DNA of 64,000 bases, taken from NCBI RefSeq assembly GCF_037975245.1, contig NC_092567.1, forward strand, positions 849,501 through 913,500, written 5' to 3'. The position numbers were made by a program, and so were the translations under genes. Positions 40,301-64,000 of this stretch are shown here, in pieces. The notes below the pieces were generated by a model. It made no database searches. It was not told the DNA's origin and saw only the letters and a program-made list of their open reading frames with translations. The DNA comes from Apostichopus japonicus. Taxonomy: Eukaryota; Echinodermata; Holothuroidea; Aspidochirotida; Stichopodidae. Position 1 is the stretch's first letter. Every line of letters begins with the position of its first letter.

Positions 40301-41835
40301 TAAAGAGATATCTTGATAATGAAACTCTCCATCATGTCGTCAGGGCTTTAGTCATCTCTCGTCTCGACTATGGACAGAGTTCAAAGATTGCAGAACAATG
40401 CTGCCCGGTTGGTATGTTCCATATCCAAGAGAGATCTTATTACTCCAACACTTAAAGAACTCCACTGGCTGCCAATAAGGGAAAGGATTCAGTTTAAACT
40501 CTGTCTTTTTGTCTTTAAATCCATGAACAATACTGCACCTGTTTATTTTTCCAATCTACTGTCACCTTATACTCCTCAAAGAACTCTCCGCTCTACTCAT
40601 GACATAACCCGCTTGAATGTTCCTAGAACGAACAAGGTCTTGGGTCAGAAATCGTTCAGTGTAGCCGGTCCACAGTCATGGAACAATCTCCCTCGTACTA
40701 TAAGAGAAACTGACAATATCTCTCAATTTCGTAGTAATCTTAAGACTCACCTATTTCCATGCTAATTTGTGTCTGTGTCACAAGCGCTATGATCTAGATG
40801 GAATAGCGCAATATAAATATTAATTGTTATGTTATGTTATGTAACTCCAATTGTGGTAAAATTGGGTAATGCTTATATTATTCATGTGTCATAATATCAT
40901 TAATGAAATTGTTACATATTTTTACTTAACAAAAACGATGTCCCTCACCTTTGCTCCGGAACAAGTAGCTTTCGGATATAATCTACAAGACGAACCAAGC
41001 AGAGGCTAACATATATATAATTAGATCTGTATATCGGGATATATTTGTAAGTTGGAAGAAGATTCTTCCTTATGATAACCATATTTCATTTTTGGTCAGA
41101 TTCGCTGAAACTAAAACTCATCATGTAATATAGTTTTTCACTGTCACATATAAACAGCGTTGTATTGTTGATCTGTCACAATTAACTCACTCCGATGTAT
41201 CGGCAGGAAGCAGAAGTGGATAAACGTTTATTATATTTTCTATGTCATAAGACGATACTAATCATTTCTGAGATGATCATTTAGGATTTCATTTAAGCTG
41301 TGAAGCCTCTCCCCACCCCCCCCCCCCCATTGAATGCATATCAAAAGTGCAGATTTGTCTAATATCTACTTTCGTTAATTTGTTTATTTCGTCCAATATA
41401 ATTCTTTAAACAGGAGAAGTTGTAAATATATTACAATTTAAGGACATGTCAGCAAAGACATCATATAATGCGAAAGAAAATTGTGAAAATGTTTGGTTTA
41501 AATAGATCACATGGAATACTTCTAATACCACTACTAAAACTACTACTACTACTAAAACTACTACTACTGCTACTACTGCTACTACTGCTACTACTGCTAC
41601 TACTGCTACTACTGCTACTACTGCTACTACTACTACTACTGCTACTACTGCTACTACTGCTACTACTACTACTACTGCTACTACTGCTACTACTACTACA
41701 ACTACTACAGCTACTACTGCTACTACTAATATTACTACTACTACTACTGCTACTACTGCTACTACTGCTACTACTGCTACTACTGCTACTACTACTACTA
41801 CCTACTACTACTACTACTACTGCTACTACTACTAC

Positions 41836-41866
<31 letters not shown>

Positions 41867-43000
41867 TCTACTACTACTACTGCTACTACTGCTACTACTG
41901 CTACTACTGCTACTACTGCTACTACTGCTACTACTGCTACTACTGCTACTACTACTACTACTACAACTACTACTACTACTACTACAAATACTACTACTAC
42001 ATCTACTTCTACTACTAATGATACTAATAGCAGTAATAATAATCATCATAATCATAATAATCATTCTAATCATAATAATCATGATAATCATCATCATAAT
42101 CATAACCTAAATCATAATCATAATCATAATCAAAGTCATAATCATAATCATAATCATAATCGTAATCATAATCATAATCATATTCATAATTATGATTATT
42201 ATCATCGCAGACGGGAGCTTACCATGCACTTGTGTCGCATGCTTGCTATTCCAAAACTTCCTGTGACAATGGCAAACTATGAAAAGAGAAAACACCCGTT
42301 TATACCACATGGATTTTTAAATGTCATGACTATCTGAAAATTTTTAGACATGTATAATCGTAGTTGTTCGTTAAGCTTAAAACGAGATCATATGAAACGG
42401 TCTCAGGGTTACAGTATAAACTTTATCTGCTATTGGTACAAAATGTATCGAGGTATGTCATGGTAACAATGTTTTTAGATATTTAATGATGTTTTGACTA
42501 CAAATTATCAGTAAGCCATTGCAGGAGACGTTACAGTGCAAACCCAACTAGTTGATGCAGTAACTAACGTTTTGCATGTTTTTTTTTCAACTTCTTTAAG
42601 GACAGACCCTTTGGTTGGAAGGTTAAACGATTTCTCCCTCTCCTCCCTCTCTATCATGCCCAAAAGAATTAACCAGACGTTCCTTAGCTCTTCTGTGAAT
42701 GAAGGTCGTGACTCCCAAATACAATGATGAACCACTAATTAATTAGAAAAACATGACATAATGCATAGATTGACTTACCACGCCACCCCAGATTCCCCAA
42801 CCAAGATATTCGACATTACAATAGTAAAGTGGTACCGCTAACAGAACAATGGCCCAGATTATTTCGAAAACCCCCATCACAATAATGGCACATCCAGTAA
42901 TGACTCGTACTGTCGATCCCTTCAGTGCTGGATTATAATACTGCTGTTGATTCTGGCCCGATGGTGAATTTTGCTGAAATTGTGGTTGAGGTTGAGCCAT
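37305..43000 (-). CDS. MS4A/CD20-like four-transmembrane protein, gene 3
   Basis: Exons at 43,000-42,779, 42,276-42,223, 39,566-39,462, 38,975-38,808 and 37,475-37,305, phase 0 throughout, give about 239 residues. Exons 1-4 encode the same protein as gene 1: the four transmembrane segments, the GIWGGV/FAIVTGSFGIAS signature, five Tyr at the start of the exon 4 loop, and conserved Cys near the end of TM4. The tail is nearly the same (PPSYNY kept) but ends VVNAN like genes 2 and 4, where gene 1 has VVHVN. Intron 2 carries the second LINE and the complex satellite. A conserved AATAAA is present downstream, so this is the intact counterpart of gene 1. Confidence 0.85.
38288..38628. mobile_element. 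MITE-like element with CAGGGACGTAGCC ends, intron 4 of gene 3
   Basis: 341 bp, same position and ends as at 8,185; only a few substitutions. Non-coding. Confidence 0.75.
39941..40843 (+). mobile_element. 5'-truncated second LINE, in intron 2 of gene 3
   Basis: Duplicate of 9,838-10,741 with the same ORF2 C-terminal motifs (ELHWLPIRERIQFKLC, SWNNLPRTI) and TTATG tail. One extra A near 40,050 breaks the first fragment. Antisense to the host gene. Confidence 0.85.
41522..42196. repeat. Complex CTA/CTG and AATCAT satellite, intron 2 of gene 3
   Basis: Nearly identical to 11,422-12,096. The visible differences are one AATCAT unit gained near 42,150 and a shorter C run upstream (41,316). The (CTA)n-ended mobile repeat precedes it at about 41,195-41,540. 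Confidence 0.92.
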
Positions 43001-44535
43001 CTCGGGTAAAGGTTTGTGCTCGGCGTATTTATTGGTAAAGTGTTTATCTATTAAATGTAATCATGACAACAGTTATATTACAGTATATCACCTTATATTA
43101 TACCGTGTCACTTGCCTTTCAAATGTTAATATGAATTATTAAATGGGTTATTGTTTGCGCTGGGAAACATATAGTCATAATCCATGTGATGTACAATCAA
43201 TGTTTGGATACTATAACACAGAACCTTTTTTTGGTATGAACTATTCAACTCTTCATAGTCACTCGTTACAATGACAATTACTTTAACTCCAGTACTAATA
43301 GTTCATATCAACTTCTATTTATCGATGATTCACGATTAGTCTTGGTGATGCATGAAATTCAAGGAAGCATGGATTATGCATATAACATTAAGGGTGGAAG
43401 CTTTACAAGTGAGAGATCAGATGTCAATGCGAATATCTATACATGGAATTGTATGTTGTGACGCCATCTCTCAGAATACTACACAATTAGAATATACCAG
43501 CATTAAATAAATTATATTAGTAAAGACGCTCCTCCCTCCTAACATGGTCATGGTTTTATTCACGTTCAGAGTCTCTCATCAATTACAGCGACTGTACTTT
43601 ACTATGTGCGCCTATAGCTCTGTTATCGCAAAACAGGATCCATCCAACAACACAATATATATCAACTTTAACTGCGTTTTCTTGTCGGAGTGAGGAACTA
43701 AAATAAAATAATGTTACTTGCCAATGGAGAATAACGTCCACGAAATTTCATGTTCTTTTTCAACTCACAACGCTCTTAACTGTTCAAAGCGAATGCAATC
43801 GCTTTGTGCAAACGGCGTAGGACATATATTTTTGAAGCTTCACTACAAGTTTGTATGCTTTATTGTGCAATGTACAATACCCTATCAATAATGATCTCGT
43901 AAGCAGGCCTACACACAAACACACAGAACAACTCCAATGAAAACCTGTATGCTCACCAGTTATAGCAGCTCAATTAATAACTTACCATTATACTTTAAAA
44001 CACACGTAACTTATTAAAATCCTAGCATAGTTAAACGTAGATAGAAAGTAGAAAGCGACATGATAATTACCTATGTAGACAGGAAAAATAAACCTGGAGA
44101 TTGACAGAAATATCTCTCTTAGTACACTATACTGAGAACAAACCGTTATGTAGTACTTGATTTGCTAAATAATAACTATAGAACATTGAACGTCGAAACG
44201 CAATTGCAATGAACAAAGCCATTTTAGCCTTGACGTCAATAGCACAATGAATCCGTGCGTATGTTTGTATACTTTCATTTAAACTTCATTTAACCCGTGT
44301 TCATTCAAGCAAAGCCAATGTAGTTTATTAAGTGAAATACAAAAGTCGATATTCCACATTCTCTCCTGTAATGTCTATTTATAGAACATTACTCAGTTTG
44401 CTTTAATTTTACTGTTTGCTATCGTATGATAAAGGCGGTATATATAACTTCAAACAGGACATGTATTTATTTATTGAAGTACGGAATGGTAACAGAAAAG
44501 AAAAACATGTACATAATTAAACGTACCCAGGTAGA
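43001..44535. promoter_or_regulatory. Conserved 5' flank of gene 3 (putative promoter region)
   Basis: Near-identical to 12,896-14,430, including the uninterrupted LINE target site at about 44,535. No promoter element can be assigned with confidence. Confidence 0.45.
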
Positions 44536-45835
44536 CAATAAAAAGAAAAGAAATCGTCGTTTCTATGTTTCGATCAAATATAATCATACTTTTAACAGTG
44601 ATCGAATTATTGTGAAATATTCCTCATTTTGAAATTAAGGACCGGGTACCGGTATACAATATACATTTAACAACGAGACCGTTGACATCGGTTCGAATTG
44701 CAAGCACATATTGTGATAGTATTTGACATTGACATGATACCTGTAAAGTTTCCATGTCACTTCAATGTTTCCCTTGGAGTTGAAGCAACACTCGATCTGC
44801 ATTAAATTTCACCTTCGATCTCTGTCATTTGGTTCGATGTGCCTGCGAGACACAAGGGTTAAGAGGAAGATAGTATATTTACAAACACACATCAGTTATA
44901 TGTAGCCGTGAATTGAGTAAAATGACTAGTAATCAATCATCACGATATTCAATGAACAGTATTTGGTAAGGCTATATCGCATACCAATACAGTGCTGTAT
45001 TGATTACTATAATGTTCTATCTTGCAACCGGGCATATCTTTGAATTTTCTACATTCAACGTACGTAAAAAGGTGGTTTTTAATGATTTTTACTTTGTTAA
45101 TTTAATGTTTCTGTCACTCCAGAGTAACACTTCAAAGAATGGTTAGATCTTTCTTTACAAACCAATGAATTAACAATAAGAGTTTTGTCTCAATTGAGGA
45201 GATAATCTAATCATTTCATTCGCACTTAAATGACCATTCATTCATCCATCAATGACGCGTAAATATTGTATAAGCAATCTTCTGCAATCAAGATATAGCG
45301 TGTTCTCAAAAGATAAATAAACATCGTACGTGTATTGTTTAAGATAATTTCAATTCAGTTAGTATATGTAAGTTATATACAGATACACGATATGAGACTC
45401 AATACACACATCCAGCTGAAATGATTGCTGCGTGAAATCTTTCGAGCATAACATTACTAGAGTATAGGATAACAATGGTTTTGTATTAGACAATGCAAGT
45501 ACTCAAACTGGGAGTTTATTCATTTCGTCAGCGGAAATAAACTTCCACATAAGGTATTTTAACTTTTGTGTTTTTCTTTCTATACTATTATGGATGACGC
45601 TGCTTCTTTATTGTCGGATTTCAACTCTGTCGGGCATTGTTATTACGATGACTCACGAATCATTTTGCCTATGGCAAGCCAAAAGATGATCAAGACTTGA
45701 GCAAAAACTTCAGTCGGAATATCTGCCATTTGAGACAGTTTGCCAATGAAAACTATTCTATATTGTCACCCCATATCATGCTTCAAGGAACTCGTATCGG
45801 CAATATGAATAGTTCCAAACCTTTATATGATAAAA
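44536..45835. other. Spacer of unit B', no gene seen
   Basis: Matches 14,431-14,757 and then, across a GGGTTAA junction at 44,856-44,862, jumps to the equivalent of 17,902-18,881. The 3,151 bp between, including the hAT-like element, are absent. Confidence 0.65.
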
Positions 45836-48800
45836 CCCTGGTAGAAATTCCAGTAGAACCCAGTTAAAAAATCAACTGGGTTCTACTAGGGCCTACTATG
45901 TTTAACTGGTGTTTAACTGTGTTTAACTTGGTTTTTAACTGTGTTTAACTGGTTTTTAACTGTGTTTAACTGGGTCTTACTGGGTTCCAACTGGGCTATG
46001 CTGAACATGAGCTAGGTTCAACTGGGTTTACACAATGTTCAACTGGGTTTGTTCAGGCCCAACTGAGTTTGAACTATGTTTGAACTGATCCAGTTGGGTT
46101 TCAACTGGGTTTCACTGGTTTTTGCACTAGCCCAACTGGGTTTGAACTATGTTGACTGGTGAACTTGCCCTGTTGGGGTTGAACTAGGTTTCAACTGGTT
46201 TTGCACTGGCCAACTGGGTTTGGACTATTGGCTGGTGAACTGACCCAGCTGGGGTTTAACTAGGGTTCACTGGTTTGCACAAGCCCAACTGGGTTTGAAC
46301 TATGTGTACTGGTGAACTTGCCCTGTTGGGGTTGAACTAGGTTTCACACTGGCCTAACTGGGTTTGGACTATGTTGACTGCTTTTATTTTAGGCGTAATT
46401 ATCAAGAATATTATAATGTAAGTTCGTAAGCAGTAACCGTATCGTAATATATTGAAAATGCTAAATTAGCCAACTTATGAGGGGTGTAAAATAAATCTTT
46501 GTCATATTTATCACAGTTATGATTAAACGATTACATTTTTGTACCGCAATGATTAAAAATATGAAATATTTACTATATAATAAATTTGAAAAAATTATGT
46601 TATACTTTGCTCGTCGATTTGAACAATTGGTAGGCAAAATGCCTTCCTAGTGCATAATAGTATGATCCGACTAAATTTGAACTTTGACATTTGTCCCTTG
46701 CGTTAGCGCTAAATTGATAAATTCCGAACCCGCAAACCACATACGCCAACAGAAGCTTCGCAGAATAATCGCATTTGTAACAGATTTTGCCAACAATTTT
46801 AAATTATTACCGCGGCTAAGTTCCCTCCTTTGTGATCTTGCAGTGTCTTTATATTATTGACACATACTTGTAACATTATAATTGATTGTAAACGTGCTCT
46901 TTATCATAAATATTTGAATTGAACAGAAACTTTATATAAAGTGACCTAGGACTATAGTATAGGCTAGGCCTAACAAACCGGTTCCCTACTAGGTATACCA
47001 CATGGTTCAATTACTAACGTTAGACATATCCTAACGCTATAGTTGCCTAGCTTATAGGGAATTGAACAGAAACTTTATATAAAGTGACCTAGGCCTACTG
47101 TGGGACTATAGTATAGGCTAGGCCTAACAAACCGGTTCTCTAATAGGTATACCACATGGTACAATTAGTACTAACGTTAGACATATCCTAACGTTATAGT
47201 TGCCTAGCTTATGTGGGCCTAACCTAGTTATACTCAAGTTAACACCTATATTTAGCCGCATGATTTTAGGAAAGTTATCGTCAACTAGCAAACATAATAG
47301 CAATTTTCAAAATTTACGCAATTGCCTGGATTGTTGTTTCAAACATGAAGTGTCATATTGGCATAATAACATACTTTGCAAAAGTCATTAGCCTAGTGAA
47401 GTGTACAGCATACACGTATATGCTACGAATGTGAGGATGCCCTACACTGAACATATGATTAAACTATCAATCTAATTTCAAATGAGGCTTCATTTGTACA
47501 GTGTAAGAAGGTCAGCTCTTACATAAAGTTTTGTTTTGTACCATAATTTTACTTGTTTATTAGTGTGCTCACTGTACAGAGGGCTATATATTGTACAGTA
47601 TATTTGTATGTTGTCTTTGTGGCATCAAAAGGGTTGATTAACAACTCTCTCTTCTGGGTTGCTAGGCAACTATCTTGTTCTTCCTGGAAATTAGCCCTCA
47701 CAGGAAATGGGGTCTGTGTGTATATATTTTAGAACAAAGGAGTTTTGTGAGGGTATAGGGAGTTGGCAGTTGGCTATGAGTATCTGAGCAAGGCAGTTGT
47801 AAAAGAAGAGAAAGATAGTTTAATGGCTGGATAGTTTGTTTTAAACCTTAATCTACATAGTTCAAGTTACTGTAGACCTTATTATTTTATGGAAGTTGTG
47901 ATATTCAACTGACAGTCTGGGACACCATTTATTATAAAGGATACTATTTACTATAAAGGATATTATTTTACAATAAAGGATATTCCAGGACACCATCACT
48001 TATAAAGGACATTATTTTACTACAAAGGATATTGACATTATTTTACTGAAAGGATACCCTGGAACACTATTTCATATAAATTAAAGGATACTTTTTTGTT
48101 GGGATCGGACATTCATCATACCATTTATTGGGTTCAACTATACTGATGTCGTAGAATATCTGACGTCGTGGAAGATCTGAGGTCCTAGAATACTTGATGT
48201 CACCAGTAGGCCAACTCACCAGAACAGACTTTTAAATTAAGTGTATTTCGTTATATTTTGGGTGCGCACCTCACGACTGTAAGTTGTTTCATTTAATTCT
48301 TTGACTGGGCCCAGATCAGCTGTACATTGTTTGTTATTCATAATTATAATTTCCTTTGATACAATCCAGTTGAGTTCTCCATTTTTTTTATGTGTCTTGC
48401 TCTGTGTTAGGTCATCACACCAAACCCAGAGTTCTCTGATCAAGAACAAAAATTTATTTTCAGTGGCTAACACCCTTACATACAGTATAGATCTACTGTT
48501 AAAAAATGAAAACTTCTTATAGTTTGGTGTTATATAAGTGTAGATAACACCAGTTGAGAATCCCAATTCAAACTACTTAAAAATAAAAGCAGTAAAACAT
48601 AGTTCACCCAGTTTAACCCAGCAAAACATAGTTGACCCAGTTGAACCCAGTAAAACATAGTTGACCCAGTAAAACAGAGTTGAACCAGTTGGACCCAGTA
48701 AAACATAGTTGAACCAGTTGGACCCAGTAAAACATAGTTGAACCAGTTGGACCCAGTAAACATAGTTGAACCAGTTGGACCCAGTAAACATAGTTGAACC

Positions 48801-48941
48801 AGTTGGACCCAGTAAAACATAGTTGAACCAGTTGGGAACCCCAGTTCACCCATTTCAACCTAGTTCAAATTTGGGCCAATTTCCGTATAGAAAATTCCAG
48901 TTGAACCCAGTTCAAAAGTTCAACTGGAATTTCCACCAGGG
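45836..48941. mobile_element. Element T1, copy 2
   Basis: Same length (3,106 bp), ends, subterminal arrays and internal duplication as the copy at 18,882-21,987, at the same site, so it was copied with the segment and did not transpose independently. Only scattered substitutions separate the two. No transposase is recognisable. Confidence 0.8.
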
Positions 48942-49349
48942 ACCACGATAATTCTGCTCAAACTGTCAGTTCTTGCGCTTTAAGCGTCACAGTACTTCTT
49001 GTAAACAAACGTCCGAACTTAGCAGAGAATAATATAGTGGGATGTTAGTTATGAACATGATCGTTGAATAAAGCGCATCATTCCAAATACTATTAATTAG
49101 CAAATCGCTCCAAACAGCCAATCACGTTTGAAGACAAGATATTTTCCAAGCAAGCAATGTATAAAGTGTTATAAAATATCTACTGTAAAAAAATAACATT
49201 TGATACCACGAACCAGCGAATGAAATTATGAAACGTTGATCTAACAAAGTTCCTCCTGTCCAACTAATTATGTTTTGTTTTACCATGATCATGAACAATC
49301 ATTGCAAAGAATGAATCAAACCAGTTCAATTAGAATTATGAACCGTCTG

Positions 49350-49355
49350 TTTATT
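49350..49355 (-). promoter_or_regulatory. Polyadenylation signal AATAAA, gene 4
   Basis: TTTATT on the plus strand, about 205 nt after the stop of gene 4; conserved with genes 2 and 3. Confidence 0.55.
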
Positions 49356-49560
49356 TATATGTAAGTACATTATAACAACGATATACTTCTATTGTTCGAA
49401 ATTGACAGTTGTTGAATGACATGGAACTTTGTTGCGCAACGTCGATGACAAATACAAATGTTAGCAACCGGTAACCAAGACGGTAGACAGAATAAATGAA
49501 TTAAATTCTATAACTGAAATTTCGCAGAGTATAAGCAAAAGGATGCCAAAATATGTTGTC

Positions 49561-60194
<10,634 letters not shown>

Positions 60195-61717
60195 TTCGAG
60201 TTAAGGTTTGTGCTGGGCGTATTTATTGGTAATGTGTTTATCTATTAAAAGTAATCATGACAACAGTTATATAACAGTATATCACCTTATATTATACTGT
60301 GTTGCCTTTCAAATCTTAATATGAATTATTAAATGGGTTATTTGTTTGCGCTGGGAAACATATAGTCATATACCATGTGATGTACAATCAATGTTTGGAT
60401 ACTATAACACAGAACCTTTCTATGATATTAACTATTAAACTCTTCATAAGCACTCGCTATCATGACAATTACTTTAACTCCAGTACTAATAGTTCATATC
60501 AACTTCTATTTATCGATGATTCACGGTAAGTCTTGGTGATGCATGAAATTCAAGGAAGCATGGATTCTGCATATAACATTAAGGGTGGAAGCTTTACAAG
60601 TGAGAGATCACGTTTCAATGCGAATATCTATACATGGAATTGTATGTTGTGACGCCATCTCTCAAAATACTACACAAATTGAATATACCAACATTAAATA
60701 AATTCTATTAGTAAAGACGCTCCTCCCTCCTAACATGATGATGGTTTATTTCACGTTCAGAGTCTCTCATCAATTTCAGCGACTATACTTTACTATGTGC
60801 ATATAGTTCTGTTATCGCAAAACAGGATCCATCCACCAACACAATATACATCAACTTTGTTTTGCGTTTTCTTGTCGGAGTGAGGAATTAAAATAAAATG
60901 TTACTTGCCAAATTGTCCACGAAATTTCATTATCTTCTACTACTCACAACGCTCTTAATTGGTCAAAGCGGATGCCATCGCTTTGCGCAGACGGTTTACA
61001 ACATATATTTTGGAAGCTTCACAACAAGTGTATATGCTTTCTTGTGTAACGAACAAGTCTTATTAATAATGATCTCGTAAGCAGGCCTACACACAAACAC
61101 ACAGAACAACTTCAATGAAAACCTATATGCTCACCAGTTATGGCGGCTGAATTTAATCACTCACCGTTATACTTTAAAACACACGTAGCTTATTAAAATC
61201 CAAGCATAGTTAAACGTAGGTAGAAAGTAGAAAGCGACATAATAATTACCTATGAAGACAGGAAAAAGAAACCTGGAGATTGACAGAAATATCTCTCTGA
61301 GTACACTATACTGAGAACAAACCGTTGTGTAGTACTTGATTTGCTAAATAATAACTATGAAAAATTGCACATTGAACGTCGAAACGCAATGAACAATGCC
61401 ATTTCAACCGTGACGTCAATAGCACAATGAATCCCGTGCGTTATGTTTGTATACCTTCATTTAAACTTCATTTAACCCGTGTTCATTCAAGCAAAGCTAA
61501 TGTAGTTTATTAAGTGAAATACAAAAGTCGATATTCCACATTCTCTCCTGTAATGCCTATTTACAGAACATTACTCAGTTTGCTGTCGTTTTACTGTTTG
61601 GTATAGTATTATAAAGGCGGTATATATAACTTCAAACAGGAAATTGATTTATTTATTGAAGTACGGAATGGCAATAGAAAATAACATGCAAAGAATTAAA
61701 CGTAGCCAGGTAGACAA
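60195..61717. promoter_or_regulatory. Conserved 5' flank of gene 4 (putative promoter region)
   Basis: Homologous to the other 5' flanks and retaining the block (about 60,893-60,990) that gene 2 lost. A 60-codon ORF at 60,898 starts with a hydrophobic stretch, but the frame is not kept in the paralogous flanks. Confidence 0.45.
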
Positions 61718-62133
61718 TATTTATTTATTTGTTTCTTTTTTCTCCACAGAAGTACAAAACGGAGGGAAGTCTTCCATAAAGCTTAAAAAGCTTAACAAAG
61801 TGGAAGACTACCAAACAAAAAAAGTAATTAATAAATACAAATTGAATGTTTGTTACAAAATGTCCAGTCACTGCTGAAGTTAATAACTCATTTACATAAT
61901 TTAATATGATGATATCAATTCTCTTTTTAAACATTTCTTAAATGAATTCTTTGTAGTCTTAGATTTAACGATATTGCTTAATGAGTTCCATAACTTAGTT
62001 GCACGGTTGCGAAAGCTGCGTGTACCTAATTTCGTATGATAGAAGTTGCAATGAGCATTTTGTCTATTTCGGGTATTTTAACTGTATAATTCTACATTAA
62101 TTGTAAAGATATTATGAAAGGAACCCGGAAGTA
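61718..62133 (-). mobile_element. CR1/L2-like LINE, copy 3, 3' end only
   Basis: Matches the 3' terminal 580 bases or so of copies 1 and 2 (for example 169-560), then breaks off at GGAAGTA where the CACTG-ended element begins. The 5' remainder presumably lies beyond the right edge if the interruption is a simple insertion. Confidence 0.8.
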
Positions 62134-64000
62134 CACTGTAAACTTTAATTAGCCATATACACATGCCAAAATGGTCAAATGACTAATTTTGCATTAGTCA
62201 GAATTTTTGACTAATTTCATCTGTCATATGACTAATTAAAATGGCTAAAGACCAATGAAAGTTAGTCATTGTCCAAAATAGTGACGAAGCATAATTAGTC
62301 AATTGGGAATCACGAAATTTGATTTCAAAGCTTTATTTGTTATTTTTGGTCTTAAAGTTTTTTTGTTATTTACTTACAAACAACTTCCGCGCCACAATAT
62401 GGATGAATATTAAAAAATTGTTTATAAAATCACCAATAATTAAAAACCCAAGGAATAATAGATATGCTCTTTAACAATTTTCGGTTACGTGTAAACTCTA
62501 AGACGTCATAAGAAAAGTTTCCACAATTTTTTTGGGGAAATTGATAATTACTTATAGCAAAAACTTAATTAGGTTAAGGCGATATTCCAGCACCGGTACT
62601 AAAACGTCTTCGTCATTTGACTAATTTAGAATTCACAAATGACGTCAGATATACGTAACCGCGCGTGCGCACTCTGCAGGCGGCAGGCCTCTTGCTCTTG
62701 ATGATTCCGACGCCATATTTGATACTGCAGTAAGAAATTCTGGAGCCGAGAAAATGTTTGCAATCGCAAGGTGGGTTTATCTTATTACTTTACTAAATTG
62801 TGATTTAATTGCAAGTTATTCTTTATTAAGTATTTTTAGAATAGATAGTTAAATTGATGACAAGTAAATTTCCAGTTTTAAGTTCTGCTTAGCAACAACG
62901 AACGTTCGTCGTTCTAGCCTAACGTTATGCCATATGCATGATATGTGCAGGATACCTCATACTCATAGGCCTAACGTGATTCAATAGGCTATGATGTGCA
63001 CAAAATTTTATCTTTGTTTATTTTTGTAAAGTTCATTCTCAGAACCATTAAATGTTAACCTGAGTAGGGCTTAGCTTATTTACTGTTCAAATCGATGAAA
63101 TTGTCAGACTGAAAGTAACGGTGAACAGCGTTATAACTACGGTGGTCGGCACTGGGCGGGCCCGACCAGCACGGAGGATTTCCGCCCACCACTCCGGATG
63201 AAAAACACTGCTTCCGACCGGCACTAATTTCACATAAAAAACTGCTTAAAACGTAACAATTTGTGAATAAAAGTGTTACTTGCATTAATATTTCCGTCCT
63301 TAATCGTGTTTTATTTGCAATTGTACAAGAATCATGTTTTGCAAGGAAAATTTTCCTGAATGTTTAAGATTTAAAAATCTAAAAAAAACAAACCAAATCA
63401 CAATCTAACTTCTTGTACACGTGCACATTAGCGTGAACCAGAACCTAACACACAGGAAGGCTATAATCCTACTTGTGAAGAACAGGACCTAAACTCCCTA
63501 GCGAGGTGGAAAAAAATCGGTTGCTGTAGGGCAATTTTCGCACTCCAGCGAATCTGTACTTTTTTTTAGCCAGCTAGATCGTAAACATCCCTTTTCATAT
63601 CTTGTATCACTGGATTGGGGGTTTACAGCAATTGATCATGTTTTCTCGAAAGGGTGTATTACAATAACGTTTCTGGAAATGTTTGTCCAGTACACATGTC
63701 ATGATCATACCGGGGCTGAGCTATACAGCAGCTTGAAGGTCCTCTGCTTCATACATTGCAATACGATGTGGTGAATTGAACCGAAATTGTTTCGCAAATA
63801 AGCTTGCATAAAATTTTCACCGAATAGTCACTTATATCTCTAACCCTATGGCAGCCTAACAACACACTAAGTCAACGGGGGAAATCAAGCCTAACCATAT
63901 GTTTATTCGCTGAACCTGTGACGCAGTAGGCTGGCACTAAAATTATCCATGGCTTAGAGGGCTGTACTACTATTATGCAGATATTAACATTACGGTCAAT
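62134..64000. mobile_element. Element T3: CACTG-ended transposon, left part
   Basis: Starts CACTGTAAACTTTAATT inside the LINE and is followed by clustered subterminal TGACTAATT motifs in both orientations (about 62,175-62,300), a design typical of EnSpm/CACTA elements. A GC-richer stretch near 62,660 precedes ATG at 62,754 (MFAIAR) and a GTGGGT donor at 62,771, a possible first exon on the plus strand. The rest (62,800-64,000) has no recognisable domain; a GC-rich block lies at 63,140-63,230. The right end and any duplication are outside the window, so the identification is partial. Confidence 0.5.

Noticed and set aside
60898-61080. 60-residue ORF starting with a signal-peptide-like stretch
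   Set aside because: It lies in the 5' flank of gene 4, and the frame is not kept in the homologous flanks of genes 1, 2 and 3.
62134-62300. TGACTAATT repeats as a regulatory cluster of bZIP-type sites
   Set aside because: They occur in both orientations right behind a CACTG end, so transposon subterminal repeats explain them better.

Overview
This is eukaryotic DNA. It is AT-rich and intron-bearing, with degenerate retrotransposons, DNA transposons and long trinucleotide satellites, and no bacterial gene organisation. The only recognisable host genes encode MS4A/CD20-like four-pass membrane proteins. Together with the CR1/L2-type LINEs, this suggests an invertebrate deuterostome, perhaps an echinoderm such as a sea cucumber. 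That assignment is an inference from family content, not from a species-specific marker.

The window is a tandem array of four complete MS4A-like genes, all on the minus strand: 7,202-12,895, 22,607-26,394, 37,305-43,000 and 49,561-60,194. Each has five coding exons separated by phase-0 GT-AG introns, including a 54-nt exon 2 that ORF scans miss, and encodes about 239-242 residues. The left edge repeats sequence that lies about 1.3 kb upstream of each gene, so another copy probably sits just left of the window.

The array has two levels. Single-gene units A (1-14,264) and B (14,265-27,667) are older relatives of each other. The A-B pair is then repeated nearly identically as A' (27,668-44,369) and B' (44,370-61,549), and a fifth unit starts at 61,550. 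The copies differ by discrete events: deletions of about 0.68 kb and 1.75 kb in A, a 3.15-kb deletion in B', satellite length changes, and a 6.7-kb transposon in B'. The A-B/A'-B' likeness could be a recent duplication or two haplotypes assembled end to end.

Mobile DNA explains most of the rest. A degenerate CR1/L2-like LINE lies in minus orientation in the spacer of A, of A' and of the fifth unit, where it is interrupted. B and B' keep the corresponding empty site. A 5'-truncated second LINE lies in intron 2 of genes 1 and 3. A 3.1-kb element (T1) in B and B' and a 6.7-kb element (T2) in intron 4 of gene 4 share an unusual design: short CCCYTG-type terminal inverted repeats backed by long arrays of subterminal repeats in inverted orientation. 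T2 carries a broken tnp2-like transposase fragment on the minus strand and a broken BEN-like domain on the plus strand. A 628-bp hAT-like element with a perfect 8-bp target duplication lies in B. A CACTG-ended element begins at 62,134 and runs off the right edge.

The most unusual host features are hypervariable trinucleotide satellites starting about 22 nt inside intron 2 of every gene, a tyrosine-rich extracellular loop that varies with a TAC microsatellite in coding exon 4, and a PPSY motif in a Pro/Gln-rich cytoplasmic tail.
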